Source: Paracraurococcus lichenis
GTDB taxonomy: Bacteria > Pseudomonadota > Alphaproteobacteria > Acetobacterales > Acetobacteraceae
Direction: 5' to 3'
NCBI RefSeq assembly: GCF_030657435.1
Contig: NZ_JAUTWS010000018.1
Span: 62,001-126,000 of the forward strand
Length of the DNA stretch: 64,000 bases
Below are positions 23,922 to 32,193 of this stretch, piece by piece. Under the pieces are notes generated by a model. The model searched no databases and was not told where the DNA came from. It saw only the letters and a program-made list of their open reading frames with translations. The position numbers and the translations under genes are program-made. Positions within the stretch are counted from its first letter, which is position 1; every line of letters starts with the position of its first letter.

Positions 23922-24929
23922 TCACTCGCTCTCGGGCGGGATGACGTTGGTCTTACGCCCCTCGACCAGCACGTCGCGCATGGTCTCGGCGCCGAGGCGG
24001 CGGATGTCGTCCCAGGCCTCGGGCGTGTGGAAGGCGATGTGCGGCGTGATGACGAGGCGCCCCGCGAGCCAGGGCTCCCGGTCCCGGTAGGCGCGGAGCA
24101 GCGAGGGGATCGGCTCCTTCGGCGGCTCCTCCGGGATGACGTCGAGGCCAGCGCCGGCGATATGGCCGTCGCGCAGGCAGCGCTCCAGCGCATCGATGTC
24201 GAGGATGGGGCCGCGCGCGGTGTTCACCACGACGGCGTTCCGCGGCAGCAGGCGCAGCTCCCGCTCCCCGATCAGGCCGCGCGTCGCGCGCGTCAGCGGG
24301 CAATGGATGGAGAGCACGTCCGACTGCGCCAGCAGCTCGTCCAGCGAACGGGCGCGCTCGATGCCGAGCGCGCGGTCCCAACCATTGGGCTGGTTCGGAT
24401 CGTGGAAGACCACGCGGTAGCCGAAGGCCCTGGCGCGCAGCGCGGCGGCGCTGCCGATGCGCCCGAGGCCGAGGATGCCGAAGGTCTGGACCTGCTGCCG
24501 CCGGTGCAGCGGCGACTGCAGGACGGACCAGGGCGCCGGGTCCGGCCCGCGCTGGGTGTCGTGGTAGAGGATGAGGCCGCGGCGGAGCGAGAGGGCGAGG
24601 AGGACGGCGAACTCCGCCACCTCCATGGTGCCGTAGTCCGGCACGTTGCAGACGGTGATGCCGCGCGCGGCGCAGGCGGCGCGGTCCACGCGGTCGTAGC
24701 CGACGCCCATGCGGACGACGACCTTCAGCTTCGGGAAGCGCGCGACCTGCTCGGCCGGGACCGCCATGCGGAGCGTCATCAGCCCCTCCACCTCGGCCAG
24801 CAGCGCGTCCGGCAGTTCGGCGATACTCGCCTTCGCGTTGCCCTGCAGGATGCGGACGCCGGGGCCGAGGATCTCCTGCTCGAGCCTGGTATCGGGATAG
24901 AGCCCCTCGGGCTCGAGCACCGTCAGCAT
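23922..24929 (-). CDS. D-isomer-specific 2-hydroxyacid dehydrogenase
   Basis: A 335-residue NAD-dependent D-2-hydroxyacid dehydrogenase of the CtBP/PGDH-like group. The NAD-binding motif is TFGILGLGRIGSAA, the catalytic Arg is in VVNTARGPILD, the Glu lies in IPEEPPKEP, and the His in VITPHIAFHT. Members reduce 2-keto acids or oxidise D-2-hydroxy acids such as glycerate or phosphonate-derived acids. The ATG at 24929 is preferred, as GGGGGAAA lies about 9 bases upstream; the alternative start at 25025 adds an Arg/Gly-rich stretch unlike the family. Substrate not determined. Confidence 0.88.
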   Translation of the reverse strand: MLTVLEPEGLYPDTRLEQEILGPGVRILQGNAKASIAELPDALLAEVEGLMTLRMAVPAEQVARFPKLKVVVRMGVGYDRVDRAACAARGITVCNVPDYGTMEVAEFAVLLALSLRRGLILYHDTQRGPDPAPWSVLQSPLHRRQQVQTFGILGLGRIGSAAALRARAFGYRVVFHDPNQPNGWDRALGIERARSLDELLAQSDVLSIHCPLTRATRGLIGERELRLLPRNAVVVNTARGPILDIDALERCLRDGHIAGAGLDVIPEEPPKEPIPSLLRAYRDREPWLAGRLVITPHIAFHTPEAWDDIRRLGAETMRDVLVEGRKTNVIPPESE

Positions 24930-25120
24930 CGCGCGCGTTTCCCCCTGGATCGGTTGGGCGGGCAGAATGCGGCGGCCCTGCGACCCACGCAATCCGCCCC
25001 GCCCCGCGGCGGACAGGATGGTCATGGCGCGCCGCCGATGGTCTTCTGTGCCTTGCGGCGGGGCCCTGCCGGCATGGGCGGGGCGCGTCGCGGAATGACG
25101 GATGCAGGTCGGAGGACAGG

Positions 25121-25867
25121 ATGGCGCGGCGTTACCTCATCACCGGCGCGGCGAGCGGCATCGGCGCCGCCTGCTGCCGGTTGCTCGCCGCGCCGGGCAA
25201 TGCCATCGCCCTGCACACGCGGAAGAACCGGGAAGGGCTGGAGCACATGGCCGCCCAGGTCAGGGAGCGCGGCGCCACCGCCCACACCCTGCTCGGCGAC
25301 CTCGCGGAGGCCGGGGCACCCGAGCGGGCGGTGGAGGAGGCCGCGGCCGCCCTCGGCGGACTCGACGTCGTCATCGCCAATGCCGGCTTCGCCGACCGCA
25401 CGCCCATCGACCGGTTGACCGACGAGGCCTTCACCCGCAGCCACGACTCGATCACCCTCGCCCTGCTGCGCCTCGCCCGCGCCGCCCGGCCGCATCTCGC
25501 GCGCGGTGAGCATCCGCGCCTCGTCGCCGTCTCCTCCTTCGTGGCGCATGTCTTCCGGCTGGAGCAGCCGCTCTTCCCCGCCTCCGCCGCCGCCAAGGCG
25601 GGGCTGGAGGCGCTGGTCAAAGCGCTCGCCATCGAATGGGCGCCGGGGATCACGGTGAACGCGGTCGCGCCCGGCTTCACCCGGAAGGACCCGGGCGCGC
25701 ACGCCGCGCTCGACCCGAAGGCCTTCGAGGAGCGGATCGGCCGCATCCCGCTGCGCCGCCTCGGCGAGACGAAGGAGGTGGCGGCGGCGATCCTCTTCCT
25801 CGCTTCCCCGGCCGCGGGCTACGTCACCGGCCAGGTGCTTCACGTGGATGGCGGCATCACCGCCTGA
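25121..25867 (+). CDS. Atypical SDR-family protein lacking the catalytic tyrosine
   Basis: A 248-residue SDR fold with intact coenzyme site (LITGAASGIGAACC, VVIANAGF) and a C-terminal SPAAGYVTGQVLHVDGGI. The catalytic Ser is present (VAVSSF, Ser139), but the YxxxK motif reads Ser155[12 protein letters not shown]159, so no tyrosine lies near the active-site lysine. The loop before it is about three residues longer than normal, and the usual catalytic Asn (position about 112) is not obvious. Either the enzyme uses a different residue or it is a non-catalytic paralog. AGGACAGG precedes the ATG. Confidence 0.85.
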   Translation: MARRYLITGAASGIGAACCRLLAAPGNAIALHTRKNREGLEHMAAQVRERGATAHTLLGDLAEAGAPERAVEEAAAALGGLDVVIANAGFADRTPIDRLTDEAFTRSHDSITLALLRLARAARPHLARGEHPRLVAVSSFVAHVFRLEQPLFPASAAAKAGLEALVKALAIEWAPGITVNAVAPGFTRKDPGAHAALDPKAFEERIGRIPLRRLGETKEVAAAILFLASPAAGYVTGQVLHVDGGITA

Positions 25868-25882
25868 GCGCCGGCGAGTCGC

Positions 25883-26416
25883 TCACCGCATCGGATAGGC
25901 CGTGAAGATATAGTCCTTCGCGGCGACCGCCGTGTGGCAGGCATGCCCGCAGGCGGTGCCGGTCACGCTCGGCCGGAAGCTATCGGCGGCGGCGTCATAG
26001 GCATACTGGGCATAGGCCCATCCGGCCGTGGCCGGGAAGCGCTTGGTGTCCTTCTCGATGAAGGAGACCGATTTCAGGACGCCCGGCACCGTCACCGCAT
26101 AGGGCGATTCGGCGCTGGCCTGCCGCGACCACTCGATCTTGGCGACCATGGAGCCCTCGGGGAAGGGCCGGCCACTGCCCGGCACGCCGGCCCGGTAGGC
26201 CTCGATCATCGCGGGGTTCGCGGCGATGACCTTCAGCCCCTCCTCCGTCGCGCTCACGGCGACGTATTGCCAAGTCTCGTAGCCCCGGAACTCGGCCAGC
26301 GAGAGCCCGTCCGGCACCGTCACCGCGAAGCGGTCCTGCGCCGCGGGGGCGATGCCGCCGAGCGCCGCCGGGAGGGCGGCCGTCGCCAGGGTCATCGCCA
26401 TGCGTCTGCCCTTCAT
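25883..26416 (-). CDS. Cytochrome P460-family protein
   Basis: A 177-residue exported protein with a signal sequence (MKGRRMAMTLATAALPAAL, cleavage near residue 26). The body is the P460 beta-sandwich fold: FRGYETWQYVAVS, then GSMVAKIEWSRQ (Lys93 is at the position where family members have the heme-crosslinking or conserved lysine) and a C-terminal heme-attachment site reading CGHACH (Cys156, Cys160, His161), that is CxxxCH and not CxxCH. P460 proteins oxidise hydroxylamine or act as nitric-oxide-binding cytochromes c'-beta. AGGAGG lies 9 bases before the ATG. It is divergent from a WD40-cytochrome c gene that could be its redox partner. Confidence 0.85.
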   Translation of the reverse strand: MKGRRMAMTLATAALPAALGGIAPAAQDRFAVTVPDGLSLAEFRGYETWQYVAVSATEEGLKVIAANPAMIEAYRAGVPGSGRPFPEGSMVAKIEWSRQASAESPYAVTVPGVLKSVSFIEKDTKRFPATAGWAYAQYAYDAAADSFRPSVTGTACGHACHTAVAAKDYIFTAYPMR

Positions 26417-26714
26417 GTCCGTTGCCTCCTGTGCACTCGTCGGTCGCGGCGGTGGAGCGAAGCGGCGTCGGTAGGGAAGCGGCGGCCTTCCCTGCGGGTG
26501 TCCCGGAGGGGAGCGCGCCGGGACTGCGGCGGCGGCGTATCGGCCGCAAGGCAATGCGAGGGCCGAGCCTGCGCCGCTGCCTGCCCGGATGCAACGACGA
26601 AGCCTGCCGCGGGAAGCGCGGTCCGGACGGCGGGACCCTCGGCCGCCTCCATCCCCGGCTTGCCGTTTCTGGAAATTATTCCTATAACGTGCCCGCGCTG
26701 CCGGAGGCCGATCC
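26417..26714. other. Divergent intergenic region between P460 and WD40-cytochrome c genes
   Basis: About 300 bases without a convincing gene. It contains a good plus-strand promoter near its right end (26660-26688). Reading frames here are arginine- and proline-rich shadows. Confidence 0.6.
26660..26688 (+). promoter_or_regulatory. Promoter of the WD40-cytochrome c gene
   Basis: TTGCCG (26660-26665), a 17-base spacer and TATAAC (26683-26688) lie in a rare AT-rich island. The spacer holds the interrupted palindrome GGAAATTATTCC (26671-26682), a possible activator or repressor site. The predicted transcript begins near 26695, with GGAGG at 26703-26707 and an ATG at 26715. Confidence 0.6.
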
Positions 26715-28106
26715 ATGCGTCCCGCCCCACCCCTCCAGATCCCGGTCCAGGTCCCGCCGGCTGCACATTCTTGCCACATTTCCCCGGCCGCCTTTGTCCG
26801 AAAGCCGCGTTCTCCTCCGGTGCCGCTTCGGAATTCCCGACCTGTGCGACTGATCCTGCTACTCGTCCTCGCGCTTGTGCCGCTGTCCCCGCGCGCCCAG
26901 GACCTCGCCGGCCATGGTGGGCCGGTGCGGGCGCTGGCGGTGCTCGCGGACGGGATGCTCGCCTCGGCCGGCTTCGACCAAGCGGTGATCCTCTGGGACC
27001 CGGCGGCGGGGAAGGCGCGGCGGGTGATGCGCTGGCATGCCGGGGCGCTCTCGGCGCTGGCCGCGCTGCCCGGCGGCGGGGTGGCCAGCGCGGGGGAGGA
27101 GGGGCGCATCGCCCTCTGGCCCGCCGGCGGCGCGGCCGAGCCGCTGCGGGTGCTGGAGGGGAATGACGGCCCGGTCACGGCGCTGGCCGCGGCGCCGGAC
27201 GGGGTGCTCGCCTCCGGCGGCTGGGACGGCACGGTGCGGCTCTGGGCCCGGGACGGCACGGCGCGGGTGCTGCAGGGCCATGCCGGGCCGGTGGGCGGCC
27301 TCGCCTGGCTCCCGGCGGGCCTCGCCAGCGCCGGGGCGGACGGTACCCTCCGACTCTGGGACACCACGGGCGGATCGGGCGGCGGCCGCGTGCTGGCGGA
27401 GTTCGGCCTGCCGCAGAACGCGCTTGCGGCGCTGCCGGGCGGGGCGCTCGCCGCCGGAGGAGCGGATGGCGTAGTGCGGATCCTCGGCCCGGACGGGACG
27501 GTGCGGGAGATGGCGGCGGGCAGCCGACCGGTGGTGGCGCTGGCCGCCTCGCCGGACGGGCGGGTGCTGGCCGCGGCCTCCATGGGCGGCAGCGCCGGGC
27601 TCTGGTCGGTCGCCGATGGCCGCCTGCTGCATACGCTGGAGGGACCGGGCCTGCCGCTCTGGTCCGTTACCTTCGCCGCGGATGGCCGGAGCCTCTGGAC
27701 CGGCGGGCAGGACCGGCGGGTACGGCGCTGGGATGCGGCGACGGGCGCGCCGCTCGGCCCCGTCGCGCCGGTGTCCGAGGCCGCGCTGCCTGCCGGCGCC
27801 GATCCGGAGGGCGCCCGGGTCTGGCGCGCCTGCAGCGCCTGCCACGCGCTGACGGATGGGGAGGGGCCCATGGCCGGGCCGACGCTGCACGGCCTCTTCG
27901 GCCGGCGGATGGGCAGCGTGCCGGGCTATGCCTATTCCGAGCGCCTCGCCCGCGGCGACATCACCTGGACGCCGGAGACGGTGGCGGACCTCTTCACCCG
28001 CGGCCCCGACCTGGTCACCCCCGGCACGCGCATGCCGGTGCAACGGGTGGGGGAGCCTGCGGAGCTGGCGGCGCTGATCCGCTTCCTCGAGGTGGCGACG
28101 CGATGA
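26715..28106 (+). CDS. WD40-repeat protein fused to a C-terminal cytochrome c domain
   Basis: From the ATG at 26715 the product is 463 residues. A hydrophobic export segment RLILLLVLALVPLSPRA is followed by a WD40 beta-propeller of about seven blades (residues 65-350; blade ends such as VILWDP, VRLWARDG, LRLWDT, RRWDAATG). A class I cytochrome c domain follows, with heme motif CSACH (Cys373-His377) and axial Met440 in TRMPVQ. The propeller may be a docking surface for a periplasmic partner. The start is uncertain: ATG 26715 has GGAGG at 7 bases and a promoter at the right distance, but its first 43 residues are unlike a signal peptide; GTG 26844 would start exactly at the hydrophobic segment. 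Divergent to the P460 gene. Confidence 0.82.
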   Translation: MRPAPPLQIPVQVPPAAHSCHISPAAFVRKPRSPPVPLRNSRPVRLILLLVLALVPLSPRAQDLAGHGGPVRALAVLADGMLASAGFDQAVILWDPAAGKARRVMRWHAGALSALAALPGGGVASAGEEGRIALWPAGGAAEPLRVLEGNDGPVTALAAAPDGVLASGGWDGTVRLWARDGTARVLQGHAGPVGGLAWLPAGLASAGADGTLRLWDTTGGSGGGRVLAEFGLPQNALAALPGGALAAGGADGVVRILGPDGTVREMAAGSRPVVALAASPDGRVLAAASMGGSAGLWSVADGRLLHTLEGPGLPLWSVTFAADGRSLWTGGQDRRVRRWDAATGAPLGPVAPVSEAALPAGADPEGARVWRACSACHALTDGEGPMAGPTLHGLFGRRMGSVPGYAYSERLARGDITWTPETVADLFTRGPDLVTPGTRMPVQRVGEPAELAALIRFLEVATR

Positions 28107-28180
28107 GCCGCCATTCCCTCCGGCCCCCGGCTGGACGCACCCCGCGGGGCGAGGCTTGGCCGCCGCGGCGCGGCCCGGGC

Positions 28181-28825
28181 TCAGGGCAGCAGGCGGGAGA
28201 TGGTGACGCGGCGGCTGTCGCGGTCCTCGAGCTCGCGCGTCGTCGGCACCTCGAAGCGGGCCACTTCGAGAAGCCCTTCGCGCGGGACATAGGCGCGGCC
28301 GGGATCGGCCAGCCAGACCTCCGCCCCCGCCGCCGCCATGGCGCGCAGCCAGGGCAGGATATGGCCGGTCATCGGCGCCTCGTAGCAGACATCGCCGGCC
28401 AGGATCAGGTCCCAGCGGCAGGCGGCGCCGACCACGTCGCCCGCGGGCGTCGCTACCGCGACGCCGTTCAGCGCGGCATTCACCCGGGTCGCGGCCAGCG
28501 CCAGCGGGTCGATCTCGGCGGCCTCCACCAGGGCGGCGCCGGCCTTGGCCGCGGAGATGGCGGCCAGGCCGCAGCCGGCCGCGAAGTCCAGCACCCGTCG
28601 CCCGGCGGCACGGGCAGGGTCGTCCAGGATCAGCCGCGCCATGGCCTGGCTGCCGGGCCAGGCGAAGGCCCAGAAGGGCGGCTCGATCCCCTCCTGCTGC
28701 AGCCAGGCCTCGGTCGCCTGCCAGATCGGGGTGATCTCGGTGGCCAGATGCAGCGGGATCTCCGGTACCAGGGCCGGCCGGGCGATCGCCGTCTGGGCGC
28801 GGATGAAGGCCTCCGGGTCCCTCAC
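28181..28825 (-). CDS. Class I SAM-dependent methyltransferase, ETF-beta lysine methyltransferase-like
   Basis: A 214-residue methyltransferase of the seven-beta-strand family. Motif I is RVLDFAAGCGLAAI, the acidic loop is EAAEIDPLA, and motif II-like residues are DLILAGDVCYEAPM, where family 16 lysine methyltransferases have the DxxY-type signature. The segment PPFWAFAWPGSQAMARL is typical of ETFBKMT and its bacterial homologs, which methylate the beta subunit of electron transfer flavoprotein. Substrate in this organism is inferred. The start codon overlaps the ubiA stop by 4 bases (ATGA), so it is the second gene of a ubiA operon. Confidence 0.82.
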   Translation of the reverse strand: MRDPEAFIRAQTAIARPALVPEIPLHLATEITPIWQATEAWLQQEGIEPPFWAFAWPGSQAMARLILDDPARAAGRRVLDFAAGCGLAAISAAKAGAALVEAAEIDPLALAATRVNAALNGVAVATPAGDVVGAACRWDLILAGDVCYEAPMTGHILPWLRAMAAAGAEVWLADPGRAYVPREGLLEVARFEVPTTRELEDRDSRRVTISRLLP

Positions 28826-29721
28826 AGCCGGCCCAGCAGGAAGGCCGCGGCGACGGCCAGCCCCACCTCACGGTTCGCCTTGAAGAGGCGGAGGCAGTGA
28901 GCGGGGTCGTGGATGTCGAGCGTCGCCACCTGCCGCGCCAGCAGCGCCGCCGGCAGCAGCAGGCCCGGCAGGTAGGGCCAGGCCAGCCCCGCCGCCCAGC
29001 CCGCGGCGGCGAGCAGGCCGAGCATCGCGGCATAGCAGGCGGCGAGGAAGGGCCGCGTCCGCTCCCCGAAGCGCAGCGCCGTGCTGCCGATGCCGACCGC
29101 CGCGTCGTCCTCGCGGTCCTGGTGGGCATAGATCGTGTCATAGCCGAGGATCCAGCAGAAGCCGGCGGCCCAGAGCAGCCAGGCCACGGGCCCGAGCGCC
29201 CCGGTCGCCGCCACCACCCCCTGCGGCGCCGCCCAGGAGAAGACGAGGCCGAGCATGGCCTGCGGCCAATGGGTGACGCGCTTGGCCAGCGGATAGAGCA
29301 GGATCGGCAGCAGGGAGCAGAGGCCGAAGAGGATCGCGGCCCCGTTCAGCTGCACCAGCACCAGCAGCCCGACCAGGCAGAGCCCGGCCAGGAAGACCAG
29401 CGCCTGGACGGGGGTGACCGCGCCGGAGGCGAGCGGCCGGCCGCGCGTGCGCTCCACCCGCCGGTCGATGTCGCGGTCCCAGAGGTCGTTGACCACGCAG
29501 CCCGCCCCGCGCATGGCGATAGCGCCGATGCCGAAGAGCGCCGTCAGCCACAGCCCGGTGCCCCGGTCCGGCGCCACGGCGGCGAAGGCCCAGAGCCCGG
29601 GCAGGAAGAGCAGCCAGGAGCCGATGGGCCGGTCCAGCCGCGCCAGCAGCGCATAGGGCCGCCAGCCGGCGGGCAGGCGGGCCACCAGGCCCTGGGTGCG
29701 GATGTCGGTATGGCCTTGCAT
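28822..29721 (-). CDS. ubiA: 4-hydroxybenzoate polyprenyltransferase
   Basis: A 299-residue integral membrane prenyltransferase with about eight or nine hydrophobic segments. The two Asp-rich Mg-diphosphate motifs are NDLWDRDIDRRVERT and YDTIYAHQDREDD, and the ending STALRFG after the second motif is typical of UbiA. It attaches the polyprenyl tail to 4-hydroxybenzoate in ubiquinone synthesis. The gene is divergent from rsmE, with only 43 bases between the starts, and is followed without a gap by a methyltransferase gene. Confidence 0.95.
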   Translation of the reverse strand: MQGHTDIRTQGLVARLPAGWRPYALLARLDRPIGSWLLFLPGLWAFAAVAPDRGTGLWLTALFGIGAIAMRGAGCVVNDLWDRDIDRRVERTRGRPLASGAVTPVQALVFLAGLCLVGLLVLVQLNGAAILFGLCSLLPILLYPLAKRVTHWPQAMLGLVFSWAAPQGVVAATGALGPVAWLLWAAGFCWILGYDTIYAHQDREDDAAVGIGSTALRFGERTRPFLAACYAAMLGLLAAAGWAAGLAWPYLPGLLLPAALLARQVATLDIHDPAHCLRLFKANREVGLAVAAAFLLGRL

Positions 29722-29764
29722 GCTGTGCCCTTGAATTGGGGCTCCGTGTCAGCGAAAGGGCCGC

Positions 29765-30493
29765 ATGTCCACCCCGCGCCTCTACCTGGACCAGCCGCTG
29801 GAGGAAGGCCGGGAGGTCCCGGCCACCTCCGCCCAGGCGCATTACCTCGGCGGCGTCATGCGCCGGGCCCCGGGCGATGCGGTGCTGCTCTTCAATGGCC
29901 GGGACGGGGAGTGGGAGGCGCGCATCGCCGCACTCCGCAAGGACCGTTGCCTGGTCAGGCCCGAGCGGCGGACCCGCGCGCAGGAGGTGGCGCCCGCCAC
30001 CCGCCTGCTGGTCACGGCGGTCAAGCGCGACGCCATGGACTGGATGGCGGAGAAGGCGACCGAGCTCGGCATCGGCGCCATCCAGCCCGTGCTGACGCGC
30101 CGCAGCATCACGGACCGCGTCAATACGGGGCGCCTTTCCAGCATCGCGCAGGAGGCGGCCGAGCAATGCGGCCGGCTGACGGTGCCCGCCATCGCCCCGG
30201 CCGCCCCCTTGCATGCGGTGCTGGATGCATGGGATGGCACGCCGCTGCTGGTCGGCGACGAGCGGCGGGAGTCGCCGCCGCTCGCCGCCCTCGCCCAGGG
30301 CCTGCCGGTCGGGCCCTGGGCCTGGCTGGTGGGGCCGGAGGGCGGGTTCGAACGGGCGGAGCTTGACGATCTCCGCCGCCGTGCCTTTGTTTCGACGGTT
30401 TCCCTCGGGCCCCGCATCCTGCGGGCGGAAACCGCCGCGGTGGCGGGCCTGGCGGTGCTGCAGGCGCTTGCCGGCGACTGGAATACAACCTGA
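29765..30493 (+). CDS. rsmE: 16S rRNA (uracil-1498-N3)-methyltransferase
   Basis: A 242-residue SPOUT-class methyltransferase. The N-terminal PUA-like domain (residues 1-70) includes HYLGGVMRRAPGDAVLLFNG. The knotted SAM site is formed by WLVGPEGGFERAELDDL and FVSTVSLGPRILRAETAAVAGL, both diagnostic for RsmE. It modifies U1498 in helix 44 of 16S rRNA on assembled 30S subunits. It is followed 46 bases later by gshA on the same strand. Confidence 0.95.
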   Translation: MSTPRLYLDQPLEEGREVPATSAQAHYLGGVMRRAPGDAVLLFNGRDGEWEARIAALRKDRCLVRPERRTRAQEVAPATRLLVTAVKRDAMDWMAEKATELGIGAIQPVLTRRSITDRVNTGRLSSIAQEAAEQCGRLTVPAIAPAAPLHAVLDAWDGTPLLVGDERRESPPLAALAQGLPVGPWAWLVGPEGGFERAELDDLRRRAFVSTVSLGPRILRAETAAVAGLAVLQALAGDWNTT

Positions 30494-30539
30494 TCGTGCC
30501 GGGCGATCGCCCAGGGCCCGAGGACACTGGAAGGGCAGG

Positions 30540-31883
30540 ATGTCGAATCCCGGCGAGGCGGACCTGACGCCGATCACCTCCGTTCGGCAGCTTGCCGAAT
30601 GGTTCGCCGCCGGCAGCAAGCCGCGCGGCGAGTGGGGCGTGGGGACGGAGCACGAGAAGTTCGGCTTCCATCGCGGGGATCTCGCGACGCCGCCCTACGA
30701 GCCGCACGGCATCCGCGCGCTGCTCGAGGGGCTGCAGGGCAAGGGCTGGGCGCCGATCCTCGACGACGGCAACCCGATCGGGCTGAAGCGCGGCGGCGCC
30801 TCCATCAGCCTGGAGCCGGCGGGGCAGTTGGAACTGTCCGGCGCCGTGCTGCCGGACCTGCATGCCACCTGGGCGGAGCTGCAGCAGCACCTGCGCGAGG
30901 TGCACGAGGTGGCGGGCCCGATGGAGATCGGCTTCGCGCCGCTCGGCTTCCACCCGCTGCATGCGCGCGAGCAGATGCCGTGGATGCCGAAGGGCCGCTA
31001 CGCCATCATGCGGCGCTACATGCCGACGGTGGGCTCGATGGGCCTCGACATGATGACGCGCACCTGCACGGTGCAGGCCAATCTCGACTACGGCGACGAG
31101 GCCGACATGGTCGAGAAGCTGCGCATCTCCCTCGCGCTGCAGCCGGTGGCGACCGCGCTGTTTGCCAACAGCCCCTTCACCGAAGGCAGGCCGAACGGCT
31201 TCCGCAGCATGCGGGCGCAGGTCTGGACGGATACCGACAATGCGCGGACGGGCATCCCGGCCGTGGTCTTCGAGCCGGGCTTCGGCTTCGAGCGCTTTGC
31301 CGAATGGCTGCTCGACGTGCCGATGTACTTCGTCATGCGTGAGGGCAAGTGGCTGGACGCGGCAGGGGCGAGCTTCCGCGCCTTCCTCGACGGCAGGCTG
31401 AACCTGCTGCCGGGCGAGCGCGCGACCATGGGCGACTTCGCCGACCACGTGACCACCGCCTTCACCGACGTCCGCCTCAAGCGCTTCCTCGAGATGCGCG
31501 GCTCGGATGCCGGCAGCGCGGCGATGATCGTGGCCAAGCCGGCGCTCTGGGTCGGGCTGCTCTATGACGACGCCGCGCAGAAGGCGGCCGCGGCGCTGAC
31601 GCGGGACTGGACGGTCGAGGAGATCCGGGCGCTGCGGCTGGCCGTGCCGCGGGAGGCGCTGGGGGCCAGCATCCGCGGCCGCAGCCTGCGGGACGTGGCG
31701 CGCGACATGGTGGCGATCGCCCGCGACGGGCTCAAGGCGCGCGGCCTGGGCGAGGAGGTCTATCTCGCGCCGCTCGACGAGATCGTGGCGAGCGGCCTGA
31801 CCCAGGCGGACCGGCTGCTGCAGCTCTACGAGCGCGCCTGGGGCGGCGATGCCGGCCGGGCGCTGCGGCACGCGGAGGTGTGA
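30540..31883 (+). CDS. gshA: Glutamate-cysteine ligase (GCS2 / plant-type)
   Basis: A 447-residue ligase of the class found in plants and Alphaproteobacteria. GVGTEHEKFGF near the N-terminus provides metal-binding glutamates, followed by GASISLEPAGQLELSG, MGLDMMTRTCTVQANLDY, and RSMRAQVWTDTDNAR, all characteristic. It makes gamma-glutamylcysteine, the first step of glutathione synthesis, in the cytoplasm. In plant enzymes a disulfide controls activity; the bacterial forms generally lack it. The ATG at 30540 is chosen over the upstream open frame, which overlaps rsmE. A toxin-antitoxin pair follows with a 1-base gap. Confidence 0.94.
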   Translation: MSNPGEADLTPITSVRQLAEWFAAGSKPRGEWGVGTEHEKFGFHRGDLATPPYEPHGIRALLEGLQGKGWAPILDDGNPIGLKRGGASISLEPAGQLELSGAVLPDLHATWAELQQHLREVHEVAGPMEIGFAPLGFHPLHAREQMPWMPKGRYAIMRRYMPTVGSMGLDMMTRTCTVQANLDYGDEADMVEKLRISLALQPVATALFANSPFTEGRPNGFRSMRAQVWTDTDNARTGIPAVVFEPGFGFERFAEWLLDVPMYFVMREGKWLDAAGASFRAFLDGRLNLLPGERATMGDFADHVTTAFTDVRLKRFLEMRGSDAGSAAMIVAKPALWVGLLYDDAAQKAAAALTRDWTVEEIRALRLAVPREALGASIRGRSLRDVARDMVAIARDGLKARGLGEEVYLAPLDEIVASGLTQADRLLQLYERAWGGDAGRALRHAEV

Positions 31884-31884
31884 G

Positions 31885-32193
31885 GTGACGCCGCCGGTGC
31901 GCCTGCTGCCCGAGGAGATCGCGGCGGTGAAGCGCATCGTGGCCGAGCATTTCGGGCCGGCGGCGGAGGTGCGGGTCTTCGGCAGCCGGGCGCGGCTGGA
32001 GGCACGGGGCGGCGACCTGGACCTGCATGTGCTGGTGCCGGGACGGGCGCCGGCGGAGAGCGTCGCCGACCGCGTTGCGATGGCGATCGAGCACGCGCTG
32101 GACGACCGGCACACCGACCTGCTGGTGCTGGGCCGCGAGGATACTGCGCGCCGCATCGACGAGGTGGCTCTGCAGACGGGCGTGCTGATTTGA
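31885..32193 (+). CDS. MNT-type nucleotidyltransferase antitoxin (MntA-like)
   Basis: A 102-residue minimal nucleotidyltransferase. The catalytic signature is FGSRARLEARGGDLDL: Gly33-Ser34, then Asp44-x-Asp46, with a third acid Asp78 in RHTDLLVL. In type VII systems this protein transfers AMP to a tyrosine of the HEPN partner and so inactivates it. A GTG start at 31885 is one base after the gshA stop; an earlier in-frame start would overlap gshA. Its stop overlaps the HEPN start by 4 bases (TTGA). The spacing between GS and DxD is nine residues, versus ten in the best-studied MntA. Confidence 0.85.
   Translation: MTPPVRLLPEEIAAVKRIVAEHFGPAAEVRVFGSRARLEARGGDLDLHVLVPGRAPAESVADRVAMAIEHALDDRHTDLLVLGREDTARRIDEVALQTGVLI

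Noticed and set aside
26422-26853. Plus-strand frame of 143 codons
   Set aside because: It overlaps the promoter and start of the WD40-cytochrome c gene in another frame and reads as low-complexity Arg/Ser/Pro.
30340-30360. GGTTCGAA box resembling a tRNA T-loop
   Set aside because: It lies inside the conserved GPEGGFE motif of rsmE and no cloverleaf can be formed around it.
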